DNA of 64,000 nt from Cognatundibacterium rugosum (GTDB lineage: Bacteria; Pseudomonadota; Gammaproteobacteria; Burkholderiales; Burkholderiaceae_D). Position 1 is the stretch's first letter. Every line of letters begins with the position of its first letter. The notes beneath the pieces are model-generated. The model did no database searches and was not told the origin of the DNA. It worked only from the letters and a program-made list of their open reading frames with translations. Both the position numbers and the translations under genes were made by a program. Below are positions 26,912-34,751 of the stretch, piece after piece. The stretch spans positions 282,633 to 346,632 of the forward strand of contig NZ_JACOGG010000002.1 in the NCBI RefSeq assembly GCF_014284365.1, read 5' to 3'.

Positions 26912-27832
26912 TCACTTTGAATGATGTCCAGCCCAGCCTGGAAAGCCACGCACTCCCTGCATGCCACCAGTATGCAGCGCCAACACAGTCTGCCCTGATT
27001 CAACGATTCCACTCTGACATAGCAGATGCAATGCGTACAACATCTTGCCAGTGTAGACGGGTTCCGTCGGGATACCAGTGCTGGCATAAAAATTTTCGCA
27101 AAATTCGCTCAATTCGGGCGAAATACGCGCATAGCCACCATGATGGAAGTCTGTCAGCAAACGAAAATTTTGCCACTCCGGATAGCCGGCTTGAAACAAC
27201 AAACGCGCCAGCTCATTGTGCAAATATGCGGCATTTGGAAAACTCGCCACTGCCGTTACCTGACCACGCCCACGCATACCTGCCAGCACACCTGCGGCTG
27301 TGGCGCCAGTTCCGGCTGCCAGCCAGACCTGATCAGGCACGAAGCGCAATTCCTGCTCCACTTCAGCGACCAGCTCAGCGACCCCATGCAAAGCGCTCGC
27401 AGCACTGCCGCCTTCCGGCAGCCAGACCGGCTCACTCGACTCGCCATCCAGCTGCGCGTACTGGCGCCAGAAATCCGGCTCGTCACGCAAGCGGCGGTAA
27501 TCCTCGCGGCTCACATACACCAGCTGCATGCCCAAAGCACGGCAATCCGCCAGCATCGCACTGTCCATCCCCGCATGCGCGCGCACCAAAAAACGTCCAG
27601 ACCAGCCACGCTGCTGCAAAGCATGTGCCAATGCATGCAAATGATTGGACCACAAGCCACCCATACTGAGTACCAATGGCTGACCCGACAAGGCCAGTAA
27701 AGGGTATTTGAGCTTGCGGAACTTGTTTCCGGATACCTGGGGATGCAGCAAATCATCACGCTTCACCCATAAGCGGATACCGGGAAACAGATCACTCTGC
27801 ACAGGCTGACAAGGAGAAGCGGCTGGAATCAC
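26912..27832 (-). CDS. PLP-dependent D-cysteine desulfhydrase / ACC deaminase family enzyme
   Basis: A 306-residue cytoplasmic enzyme of PLP fold type II. VKRDDLLHPQVSGNKFRKL near residues 23-40 contains the cofactor lysine (Lys37), and SMGGLWSNH, GTGATAAGVLAG (phosphate-binding loop) and the C-terminal LHTGGMQG are family marks. It removes sulfide and ammonia from D-cysteine, or deaminates 1-aminocyclopropane-1-carboxylate; sequence alone does not decide. The likely start is GTG 27832, with no clear Shine-Dalgarno site and no earlier alternative. The adjacent solute-binding protein could deliver its substrate or be unrelated. Confidence 0.85.
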   Translation of the reverse strand: MIPAASPCQPVQSDLFPGIRLWVKRDDLLHPQVSGNKFRKLKYPLLALSGQPLVLSMGGLWSNHLHALAHALQQRGWSGRFLVRAHAGMDSAMLADCRALGMQLVYVSREDYRRLRDEPDFWRQYAQLDGESSEPVWLPEGGSAASALHGVAELVAEVEQELRFVPDQVWLAAGTGATAAGVLAGMRGRGQVTAVASFPNAAYLHNELARLLFQAGYPEWQNFRLLTDFHHGGYARISPELSEFCENFYASTGIPTEPVYTGKMLYALHLLCQSGIVESGQTVLALHTGGMQGVRGFPGWAGHHSK

Positions 27833-27973
27833 GATAGTGTTATGGCTGACAAAATGCTACAGTAAGGCCGCGCTATTGTAAGTGACATCCGCTAACTCTG
27901 CAGGCGCATTCAGGATACCGGGACCAGACCATACCCGGCCACACAGGCCAGCAGCAATTCCGTCGGAGAGGAC

Positions 27974-28636
27974 ATGCCAACCGATTCACAACATCCCTTG
28001 CAACATGCACGGTCACAGCTGACCAAGATGATCGAGGATATTAAAGCGCATGGTAACCAGGACAATCTGGTGCCGAATCTCGAGAAATTGCTAAGGCAGT
28101 TAGACAGCATGGCCGAACACGATCATCTGACGGGTGCCTACAACCGGCGTACCTTGTTGGCGAATCTGGAGTCCGAGCTGGCACGCTCTTACCGCACCGG
28201 CCACACGTTTACACTGGCCGTCATCAGCATCGATGGGCTGGAACTGATACTGGAACAGCATGGACAAGCCGCCGCCCGGCGAGTACTGCAAATCGTAGCC
28301 AAAGAAGCGCTGACCATGTTGCGCACGCTCGATTCTTTCGGTCGTGTCGCGGCCAATGAATTTGCCATCATCATGCCAACCACCTGGCTGGACCCAAGCC
28401 TGAAAGCCATCGCCCGCCTCAAACAACGTATTGATCAATGCGACTGGAATGCCGTCGCCCCCGGACTACGCATCAGCTTTAGTACCGGCCTTACCACCAA
28501 TGCCATCAAAGATACGCCCGACATCATGCTGCAAAGAGCGACGCAAGCCCTGCAGCAAGCCAAGGCCAAAGGCGCAGACGGCATCGCTGACATCGAAGCC
28601 CCGCTACCGGAATACCGGCCGGAAGAGGATGCGTGA
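27974..28636 (+). CDS. degenerate GGDEF-domain protein
   Basis: A 220-residue protein: a short coiled-coil N-terminus (about 1-48) and a GGDEF domain (about 50-205) recognisable from MAEHDHLTGAYNRRTLL. The signature is AANEF at residues 126-130 in place of GG(D/E)EF, and the usual metal/GTP loop is ISIDGLELILEQHG with few consensus residues. So it should not make c-di-GMP; it may bind nucleotides or act by protein contact. There is no sensor domain. It lies convergent to the bacteriocin exporter gene, 36 bases away. Confidence 0.85.
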   Translation: MPTDSQHPLQHARSQLTKMIEDIKAHGNQDNLVPNLEKLLRQLDSMAEHDHLTGAYNRRTLLANLESELARSYRTGHTFTLAVISIDGLELILEQHGQAAARRVLQIVAKEALTMLRTLDSFGRVAANEFAIIMPTTWLDPSLKAIARLKQRIDQCDWNAVAPGLRISFSTGLTTNAIKDTPDIMLQRATQALQQAKAKGADGIADIEAPLPEYRPEEDA

Positions 28637-28672
28637 GCGCGGTCAGTCTGGTCTCTACCCTTTGAGTCAGGC

Positions 28673-30805
28673 TCAGGCCGCGCTGGCTGGTTTCAGTGCA
28701 TCCTGCACCACAGCCCCACCATGCAAAACAATGACACGCTGAGCCATAGCGATCGTTTCTGGTCTGTGTGCGACGATAATACGTGTGAGATCTAACTGTG
28801 CAATGGCAGCGTTTACCGCCTGCTCATTCCAGATATCGAGGTGACTGGTTGCCTCGTCCAATACCAGCAATTTAGGAAACTTATACAAAGCACGTGCTAA
28901 TAAAATTCTTTGCTTTTGCCCGCCAGACAAACCCGTACCAATGTCACCAACCAGGGTATGAAATCCCATCGGCATCATGGCAATTTCATTGAATATTGCG
29001 GCCTGTTGTGCACAATATTCAACATGCTTTTGATCAGGAACAGGATCAAAGAAACAAATATTATCGGCAATAGATCCGGCAAATAACTGATCATCCTGCA
29101 TCACTGTGCCTAGTAACTGACGATAGTTATGCAAGCCGAGTTGTTTAAGTGGTACCCCACCAATCAGAATTTCACCTTCGGTTGGCTCTAATAAGCCCAG
29201 CAAGAGCTTTAATAGCGTAGTTTTACCACAGCCGGATGGGCCGGTAATCGCGATGCACTGCCCTGCAGGAATATGCAGGTTCAGTTCTTTCAAAATCAAT
29301 GGCTCTGCATCAGCATAACGGAAACTCAGATTCTTGATTTCAATCTGCGGCGAGATACGTTCAGGATCAACTTCGCTGATCTGGTCATCGTGCTCCGCTT
29401 CTGTCATAACAATATCGGCAACGCGCTCACCATGCAGCCTCATCATACGTAACTCAAATAGCTTATCGATCAATGCAGCCAGCCGGTTACTGAATTGGTC
29501 TTTGTAACTGATAAATGCAAACAACATACCGATGGAAAAACGGGCATCAAGTACCGCTAACGCTGCCATCCAGATCACAATCACCCGTTCTGCATTAAAC
29601 AATAAGGTATTTGCCGTTTGATAGGATACCGATAGCCGGGAAATCCGCAATTCAGCATTAAACTGGTCGGTCAGATTATTCATCCAACCAGCGCGGCGCT
29701 CTTCGATGCGATTGAATAATCGCACACTCTGTATACCACGCACCGATTCCATAAAATGTGTCTGCTGTTTAGCAGCATGAATGATTTGTTCAGCCTTTGC
29801 CTCCCGCAACTGACGGAAAATTGCCCAGCGCAGCAAAGCGTACAAAACAACAGCTACACAGGCGACAGCTGTCAATTGCGGGCTGTATAACAACATCACA
29901 ATCAAAGTGCCAATCACCATCACACCATCAATAACGCCCTCAACAAACTGAGTGGTCAGACTGTTTTGTATGGTCTGAATAGAACCAAAACGCGACACAA
30001 TATCGCCTGTATGGCGCTTTTCAAAATATGGCAGCGGCAAACTCATCAGGTGTGCAAAGGTATTGCCCAGCCACTGAAAATTCAAATTCGTGGCCAACAC
30101 CGTCGTCACCCAGGATCGCACAGCTGTAATCGCTGTCTGCACAATAACCAGTAATAAAAATCCTATCCCCAAGACGGTGACTAAATCTTTATCTGCCGCG
30201 AGTAAGGCTTCATCCACTATCCATTGCATGTAAAACGGAGCGACCAGGACACAGACTTGCAGTGCCAGTCCTAAGAATAGCAATTGAAGCAAACCACCTT
30301 GCAGACCAACTACCTGTCCCATCAAAGAGAGCAAAGTAAACTTTTGTACTTCTTCCGCTTTTTTGAAGCTGCTACCAGGTATCAACTCCAATGCGACGCC
30401 AGTGAAATGCCGGGCGAATTCTTCCAGTGCCAAGCTACGCTCACCGACAGCCGGATCCAGAATCACAGCCTTTTTGGCAGACACACTTTTCAAAACAACG
30501 AAGTGATTTAAGTCCCAATGCAAGATGCAAGGCAGCTTTAATTCCGGCAGGTGCTGCATATCCAGTTTCAGTGGCCGGGTCTGCAAACCCAGCCCTTGTG
30601 CCATAGCCATCACCCCTTTGAGCGTGGCGCCTTTTAGCGAGACTGAAAAGCGTCTGCGCATACTGGCCAGATCAATTTTATGACCCCAGTAACTGGACAC
30701 CATACACAGACAAGCCAAGCCGCATTCAGCAGCTTCTGTTTGCAGCAATACAGGCAGTTGGCGGCGACGCCAAAAGCGCAACTCAGGAAACGAAACGTGG
30801 GACAT
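28673..30805 (-). CDS. C39-peptidase ABC exporter for double-glycine leader peptides
   Basis: A 710-residue inner-membrane transporter that cuts double-glycine leaders and exports the core peptide. The N-terminal C39 peptidase shows QTEAAECGLACLCMV (Cys28), LHWDLNHFVVL (His101) and ILDPA (Asp117), all catalytic residues present. The membrane domain spans about residues 160-450. The ATPase has GPSGCGKTTLL (Walker A), GLSGGQKQR and LVLDEATSHLD. ATG 30805 starts the C39 domain; the longer frame runs into hlyD. It follows the HlyD adaptor by 41 bases and diverges from the precursor genes it should serve. Confidence 0.95.
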   Translation of the reverse strand: MSHVSFPELRFWRRRQLPVLLQTEAAECGLACLCMVSSYWGHKIDLASMRRRFSVSLKGATLKGVMAMAQGLGLQTRPLKLDMQHLPELKLPCILHWDLNHFVVLKSVSAKKAVILDPAVGERSLALEEFARHFTGVALELIPGSSFKKAEEVQKFTLLSLMGQVVGLQGGLLQLLFLGLALQVCVLVAPFYMQWIVDEALLAADKDLVTVLGIGFLLLVIVQTAITAVRSWVTTVLATNLNFQWLGNTFAHLMSLPLPYFEKRHTGDIVSRFGSIQTIQNSLTTQFVEGVIDGVMVIGTLIVMLLYSPQLTAVACVAVVLYALLRWAIFRQLREAKAEQIIHAAKQQTHFMESVRGIQSVRLFNRIEERRAGWMNNLTDQFNAELRISRLSVSYQTANTLLFNAERVIVIWMAALAVLDARFSIGMLFAFISYKDQFSNRLAALIDKLFELRMMRLHGERVADIVMTEAEHDDQISEVDPERISPQIEIKNLSFRYADAEPLILKELNLHIPAGQCIAITGPSGCGKTTLLKLLLGLLEPTEGEILIGGVPLKQLGLHNYRQLLGTVMQDDQLFAGSIADNICFFDPVPDQKHVEYCAQQAAIFNEIAMMPMGFHTLVGDIGTGLSGGQKQRILLARALYKFPKLLVLDEATSHLDIWNEQAVNAAIAQLDLTRIIVAHRPETIAMAQRVIVLHGGAVVQDALKPASAA

Positions 30806-30846
30806 ATAATTCCAGACAGCGAAAATCAGAAGAGAGCAAATGACGC

Positions 30847-32181
30847 TTAGAGACGGCCAGTGATGCTGTACAGAGGCTCCAGCACCCATTCATACAGTCG
30901 TCGTTGTTCCAGCAGGATGCTGGCGTCGACGGCCATACCCGACTTGAGTGGTAACTGACGTCCATACGCTGTGACGTTTTGCTGATCGAGCGTGACACGG
31001 ATGCGGTATAAGGCCTCGTTACTATTGGCGGATTGTGCACCTAAAGGCAGCTCCTCAGGACGAAGTGCATTGCTCGCCACTTCACGCACGGTTGCCTTGT
31101 ATTGACCGAATTTCTGATAGGGATAAGCCTGGTAACGTAACAATACCTGCATACCTGGCTGCACAAAACCAGCGGAGCGTGAAGGTGCATAAATCTCGGC
31201 TTCCAGTTGTGACCCGGCAGGAATTAATGACGCCAGTGCGATACTGGGCGTGACCGTCTGTCCAACTGCCGCCGTAATCGCAGTCACCGTTCCATCTTGT
31301 GGTGCCCTGACCACAAGTTCACGACGCGCTTCATTTTCAGTCAGATCCTGTTCGATTGAACTGACATTACGCTGTACCGCTGCTGCATCCCTTTGTGACT
31401 GTAGTTGCAGATCCGCGATATCTGCATGCGCAGAAGTCAGATCACGTCCATTGGCAGATTTAATCCGGTTTAACTCCGCCAAACGTTGCTGCTGGTCGAT
31501 TAACTCAGCCTGTTTATCCTGTAACTGCGCAGCAGAGATATAGTTTGTCGCCTGTAAGTCGACATACCGTTTAAAAGACTGCTCCGCCAACTGCACGCGT
31601 TGTTTTTGAAGAAGAATTTGCGCATCAATTTTTGCAATTTCGTTCTCCAGATCACTCGCCCGCCGACGCAATGCCTCCAGCCGCGCACGGCTTTGTGCAA
31701 GCAACTGCGACTGGTCAGTATGAAAGCTGTCACGACGATTCATCAACAATGAAGAAATCGTCTTTTGCGCATCACCCACGGCAGCACTGCGTTCGCTCGA
31801 CAGTACAAACAACACATCGCCGGCATGCACAGCCTGACCTTCCACTACCTGCCTGGACAACACAACGCCGGCCTGCGTTGGCAACACACGTATAACGCCG
31901 AGATTGGGTAACAACACCCCACTGCATTGGGCTTTACGGGTAGTGCTGAAGAACACAAAAAAGCCAATGATCAACGCTGCTATAGACACAAATAACAAGG
32001 TCAGAAAACGATGACTGAGCGGATGCGCCAGCAATACCGTGCCGTATTTGCGGTTGGAGATATGTTCGATAGCCTGACGGCGGAACAAAGGCGTGGCAGC
32101 TGGTGATGCTGTTGGGGCAGATCCCTTTGAGACCTTAGCATCATCGGCTTGTGGAGAAATATGCTGCTGATTCAAAACCAT
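30847..32181 (-). CDS. HlyD-family membrane-fusion adaptor of the peptide exporter
   Basis: A 444-residue periplasmic adaptor linking the ABC exporter to an outer-membrane TolC-like channel. One transmembrane helix (LLFVSIAALIIGFFVFF, near residue 65) follows a cytoplasmic N-terminus. Two biotinyl-lipoyl half-domains (VLSRQVVEGQAVHAGDVLF; VVRAPQDGTVTAITAAVGQ) flank a long alpha-helical hairpin (about 150-300). ATG 32181 is chosen over the TTG seven codons earlier. No TolC gene is in the cluster, so a chromosomal one is presumably used. Its promoter lies in the shared AT-rich region with the first precursor gene. Confidence 0.93.
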   Translation of the reverse strand: MVLNQQHISPQADDAKVSKGSAPTASPAATPLFRRQAIEHISNRKYGTVLLAHPLSHRFLTLLFVSIAALIIGFFVFFSTTRKAQCSGVLLPNLGVIRVLPTQAGVVLSRQVVEGQAVHAGDVLFVLSSERSAAVGDAQKTISSLLMNRRDSFHTDQSQLLAQSRARLEALRRRASDLENEIAKIDAQILLQKQRVQLAEQSFKRYVDLQATNYISAAQLQDKQAELIDQQQRLAELNRIKSANGRDLTSAHADIADLQLQSQRDAAAVQRNVSSIEQDLTENEARRELVVRAPQDGTVTAITAAVGQTVTPSIALASLIPAGSQLEAEIYAPSRSAGFVQPGMQVLLRYQAYPYQKFGQYKATVREVASNALRPEELPLGAQSANSNEALYRIRVTLDQQNVTAYGRQLPLKSGMAVDASILLEQRRLYEWVLEPLYSITGRL

Positions 32182-32372
32182 CTCGCTTGCTGAAAAAAAC
32201 AACGGATGAGTGTAAATGAAAAATGGTTTTAGTTTTTAAAATAAAAAGAAAAAACAACATTTGATAGAAATACACCGGATATTGCTTTTTGCATGACGAT
32301 TAAACATACAGATTGATAGTCTGGAAAAGCTGCAATTTGCGGCATATTTACTAACCAATAACGGAGATGATT

Positions 32373-32516
32373 ATGCAAGAGTTAAATTTAGTAGAAGTCA
32401 ATGAGGTTAGCGGTGCTGGTATTATGTATGATATTGGTAAATTTTGGGGAAGCGCATTCCGAAACGGCGATTGGGACTACCCAATGGCTGGCTCTGGCTA
32501 TGCTCTTGGCGCTTAA
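32373..32516 (+). CDS. double-glycine-leader bacteriocin precursor 1 (GxxxG core)
   Basis: A 47-residue peptide. The leader MQELNLVEVNEVSGAG has the ELN..E..VSG pattern of C39-processed microcins and class II bacteriocins, with GA in place of GG before the cleaved bond. The 31-residue core is aromatic and Gly-rich (IMYDIGKFWGSAF ... GSGYALGA) and has a GxxxG (GKFWG) of the kind used by two-peptide class IIb bacteriocins for helix pairing. GGAGA stands seven bases before the ATG. It lies just before precursor 2 (17 bases), so the two are likely made together. Confidence 0.82.
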   Translation: MQELNLVEVNEVSGAGIMYDIGKFWGSAFRNGDWDYPMAGSGYALGA

Positions 32517-32533
32517 ATAATCGGAGAACTATG

Positions 32534-32674
32534 ATGACCGAACTAAATACTTTTGAAGTTGAATATGTTTCCGGTGGTGTTGCTTGGGTTGGCGCAATAC
32601 TGACAGCTATTGCTATTGTCGATGCAGTTCGCGACGCTTATAACGGATTTAGCGATGGTTTAAATGGTAAATAA
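32534..32674 (+). CDS. double-glycine-leader bacteriocin precursor 2 (hydrophobic core)
   Basis: A 46-residue peptide. Leader MTELNTFEVEYVSGG, core of 31 residues starting VAWVGAILTAIAIVDAV and ending GFSDGLNGK: a membrane-active helix followed by a polar tail with GxxxG (GFSDG). ATG 32534 is six bases after CGGAGA; the ATG one codon earlier is too close. With precursor 1 it resembles a class IIb pair. A 7-pair hairpin follows the stop codon. An in-frame extension to 32444 overlaps precursor 1 and is not believed. Confidence 0.82.
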   Translation: MTELNTFEVEYVSGGVAWVGAILTAIAIVDAVRDAYNGFSDGLNGK

Positions 32675-32683
32675 ATAGATACT

Positions 32684-32703
32684 CCCCTCCTTTGCGGGAG
32701 GGG
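32684..32703 (+). terminator. hairpin after precursor 2
   Basis: CCCCTCC (32684-32690) pairs with GGAGGGG (32697-32703), loop TTTGCG. There is no T run after it, so it may protect the mRNA 3' end or attenuate transcription into the CPBP gene rather than stop it fully. Confidence 0.55.
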
Positions 32704-32779
32704 CTCAAATTGGATAACGACGATTAGGTCGCGACTCAAGGATGTTATTCTCGATGTTGGATGTTTGGGATCCTAAATT

Positions 32780-33283
32780 ATGAAGGCCATTCCGATAGAA
32801 TCGAAAATTCTTCACGTCATCAAAGATATTGAAGCTCGTAGTCACTTGCTTTATTTGGGTTTGATGTGTTGCATATTACTATTGCAGAATGTCGTTATGT
32901 CCTCAGTATTGGCGCCAGCGTTGAACCAGAGGGATAATAGTCAAGTAGTTTTCGACGATTTTTCGACGCCGATTCTCATTCCACTCTTTATCTCTCCACT
33001 GTTTGAGACCTTGATTTTTCAAGCTGCTGCTATATGCGTATTACAGCTGTTTGAACTCAAGCAGAAAACTATCATCCTGTTGTCAGGCTTAATTTTTGGT
33101 TTAGCTCATTTCATGGGATTAAATTATTTGATCGTTGTTTTTTCTGCAATTTTAGCGGGATTTCTTTTTTCTGGCATGTATCTATTTCGATTAAAAAGAA
33201 GTGGTTTTTTCTGGGCTACAACCGATGTGGTTTTCGTTCATGCTATCAACAATACTGTTATTTTCATTGATACTTTTCAGTGA
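32780..33283 (+). CDS. CPBP-family membrane protein, probable bacteriocin immunity
   Basis: A 167-residue membrane protein with about four hydrophobic segments. It keeps parts of the CPBP (CAAX protease and bacteriocin-processing) motifs: SPLFETLIFQAAA (motif 1, normally EExxxR; here FE...Q), FGLAHFMG (motif 2 His) and VVFVHAINNT (motif 3, HxxxN). CPBP proteins next to class II bacteriocins usually give self-immunity. The changed first motif (Glu and Arg lost) suggests weak or no peptidase activity, which immunity may not need. The start ATG has only a weak GGGA upstream. Confidence 0.72.
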   Translation: MKAIPIESKILHVIKDIEARSHLLYLGLMCCILLLQNVVMSSVLAPALNQRDNSQVVFDDFSTPILIPLFISPLFETLIFQAAAICVLQLFELKQKTIILLSGLIFGLAHFMGLNYLIVVFSAILAGFLFSGMYLFRLKRSGFFWATTDVVFVHAINNTVIFIDTFQ

Positions 33284-33346
33284 GACTTCAATTCCAATTA
33301 ATTTGCTGTTATTTGCAGCTGTTTTTTATATTTTAGGAGAAGCAAA

Positions 33347-33490
33347 ATGCAAGAACTGAACTTAGTAGAAACGGATTTGATTTCTGGTGGCAACTATCAA
33401 GATAATGTTGATTTTTTTAATCAACTTAAAAAAATAATAGATGCTATTAATGAGAGGAACCGTCCAGTTCCTCCAGCGATACCTTTCTAA
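33347..33490 (+). CDS. double-glycine-leader precursor 3 (Pro-rich polar core)
   Basis: A 47-residue peptide with leader MQELNLVETDLISGG, starting with the same eight residues as precursor 1. The 32-residue core is polar and amphipathic (DFFNQLKKIIDAINERN) and ends in a Pro-rich tail VPPAIPF. It has no Cys and no membrane helix. TTTAGGAGAAGC gives a strong ribosome site. It lies 63 bases after the CPBP gene and before a hairpin with a T run, so it may be its own short transcript. Confidence 0.78.
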   Translation: MQELNLVETDLISGGNYQDNVDFFNQLKKIIDAINERNRPVPPAIPF

Positions 33491-33530
33491 TTGGATGAAC
33501 AAAGTTTTTTAATGCAGTGCATTTCCTAAA

Positions 33531-33577
33531 TATGCATTTGGCATTCATATGAATTGACGAATCCAATGCATATTTTT
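33531..33577 (+). terminator. probable terminator after precursor 3
   Basis: TATGCATTTGG (33531-33541) pairs with CCAATGCATA (33563-33572) with one bulge, around an inner palindrome ATTCATATGAAT, followed by TTTTT. Confidence 0.6.
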
Positions 33578-33685
33578 GAAGCTTATTTTTAGAAATATAA
33601 ATCATTTTCCACACTCAAAATTCACCATTTTGGGATGCTGAAAACTTCATATTACTGTAATCATTTAATGGAATAGGTGAAGAAC

Positions 33686-33820
33686 ATGCTTGAGCTCAAC
33701 CAGAAAGAAGTTGAATGTGTTAGTGGTGGAATAGTTGTTGATCCTTGGAATTTGCCGCCAGGTATTTTCCTTGACGAGCGCGGCAATCCTGTTGATAAAA
33801 ATGGAAACCCGCTGTTTTAA
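33686..33820 (+). CDS. double-glycine-leader precursor 4 (polar Pro/Asn-rich core)
   Basis: A 44-residue peptide: leader MLELNQKEVECVSGG, core 29 residues (IVVDPWNLPPGIF ... DERGNPVDKNGNPLF). The repeat-like GNPVDKNGNP and lack of hydrophobic stretch differ sharply from precursors 1, 2 and 6. AGGTGA is six bases upstream of the ATG. It lies in a 195-base AT-rich interval after precursor 3. No neighbouring enzyme for post-translational modification is seen, so the core is probably linear. Confidence 0.76.
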   Translation: MLELNQKEVECVSGGIVVDPWNLPPGIFLDERGNPVDKNGNPLF

Positions 33821-33963
33821 TAATTTCACTGAATAATTGAACCATTAAACGAATATCTAAATAGGTAAATCATCATACTTATTGAGAGGATGGTGATCTG
33901 TGCCAAATTTATGTTCAACTGGATATATTATTGAATCGTGTTTTTTTAAAAAAAGGTAAAAAA

Positions 33964-34086
33964 ATGCTGGAATTAGATATTGCTGAAATTATTGAGGTGA
34001 GTGGTGGAGTAACTGGCAATGATGGCGGATGCATTCCTATCAAAACTCCAAATCCTAAAAAAATCATTCCTGACGGAATAGAGTAA
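33964..34086 (+). CDS. double-glycine-leader precursor 5 (short, single Cys)
   Basis: A 40-residue peptide: leader MLELDIAEIIEVSGG and a 25-residue core (VTGNDGGCIPIKTPNPKK ... PDGIE). This is the only core with a cysteine, so a dimer by disulfide is possible. AAAGGT lies about five bases before the ATG. A 12-pair inverted repeat follows within 25 bases of the stop codon. It may be a signalling peptide rather than a toxin. Confidence 0.74.
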   Translation: MLELDIAEIIEVSGGVTGNDGGCIPIKTPNPKKIIPDGIE

Positions 34087-34106
34087 TTGCGCATTAAATG
34101 TAATAA

Positions 34107-34139
34107 AGTCTGAGAAATTTTCGTTCGATTTCTCAGACT
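34107..34139 (+). terminator. 12-pair inverted repeat after precursor 5
   Basis: AGTCTGAGAAAT (34107-34118) and ATTTCTCAGACT (34128-34139) are perfectly complementary, with the loop TTTCGTTCG. There is no T run on either side, so it acts as an mRNA-stabilising or Rho-assisted end, or as an operator. Confidence 0.6.
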
Positions 34140-34218
34140 AGCTCGACATAAATATGAAAATGGCTTTTAATTCATCAGCTGGCAGAAAAAGACATGCTTA
34201 TTAAAGCCGCATAACACT

Positions 34219-34347
34219 TCATTCAACTACACCGAAGAATTCTGGTTCAATCCAATCAAACTTGTCCCATAGATCATCATTCAATTTCGGCAACTCTCCA
34301 CTGACCAGCACGCTTGTTAATATCCGAAATAGCGAGTTCAGATCATT
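34219..34347 (-). pseudogene. possible C-terminal remnant of an unknown gene
   Basis: Minus-strand reading of this stretch gives about 42 codons ending at TGA (34221-34219), with protein-like composition: LFRILTSVLVSGELPKLNDD then LWDKFDWIEPEFFGVVE. A TGA just upstream (34350-34348) and the absence of a start codon with ribosome site suggest a remnant of a lost gene. I do not recognise the family. Confidence 0.25.
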
Positions 34348-34543
34348 TCACCTTTTTCAAATCAAGATTCTAATGCGAATGAAAATAATGATATTTTCAC
34401 AGAAAAAAGACATTTACAAAATAAATAATTTATTACAATTTGGCAATTGACCTTCTGCAACTGTTATTGATACTGTAAAAAAACTGCTTCCACAGCAGTT
34501 ATTAAGTAAAGCTAAACAGCAATCAATTTATAAGGAAATCAAT

Positions 34544-34690
34544 ATGCAAGCTAATGTATGTGAAATTCAGGAATTGAATACAGTTGAAATCGAAGAAGTA
34601 AGTGGTGGCTTTCTGCCAGTTGCGCTATTTCTGTTTGACGTTGCAATTTGGGCCTATGATGGCTACAAATTAGGCCAGATCACGAAATAA
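34544..34690 (+). CDS. double-glycine-leader precursor 6 (membrane-active core)
   Basis: A 48-residue peptide. The leader is longer (22 residues), with LNTVEIEEVSGG at its end. The 26-residue core FLPVALFLFDVAIWAYDG ... LGQITK is a hydrophobic helix with a short polar tail, like a pore-forming class II bacteriocin. AAGGAAA lies seven bases before the ATG. A hairpin with T-rich tail follows the stop codon. It is next to the DUF3267-like membrane zincin, which could be its immunity partner. Confidence 0.78.
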   Translation: MQANVCEIQELNTVEIEEVSGGFLPVALFLFDVAIWAYDGYKLGQITK

Positions 34691-34703
34691 AATCAGAACA
34701 ACG

Positions 34704-34746
34704 GAAGTCTGTTGCTGCATTTTCCTACAGACTTCTATTCATATTG
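34704..34746 (+). terminator. probable terminator after precursor 6
   Basis: GAAGTCTGT (34704-34712) pairs with ACAGACTTC (34727-34735), loop of 14 bases, then a T-rich stretch (TATTCATATTGTTTTT). The next gene begins directly after it. Confidence 0.55.
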
Positions 34747-34751
34747 TTTTT

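Larger units (their letters stand above)
34087..34543. other. AT-rich interval between precursors 5 and 6
   Basis: 457 bases. It holds the 12-pair hairpin (34107-34139) and, on the minus strand, a short open stretch that may be a gene remnant (34219-34347). A 62-codon plus frame (34262-34450) has no ribosome site and Lys/Ile/Phe-rich random-like composition and is not called. The part from about 34380 to 34520 is strongly A/T-rich and probably holds the promoter for precursor 6. Confidence 0.5.

Noticed and set aside
34262..34450. 62-codon plus-strand frame in the peptide island
   Set aside because: No ribosome site, no double-glycine leader and random-like Lys/Ile/Phe-rich composition in AT-rich DNA.
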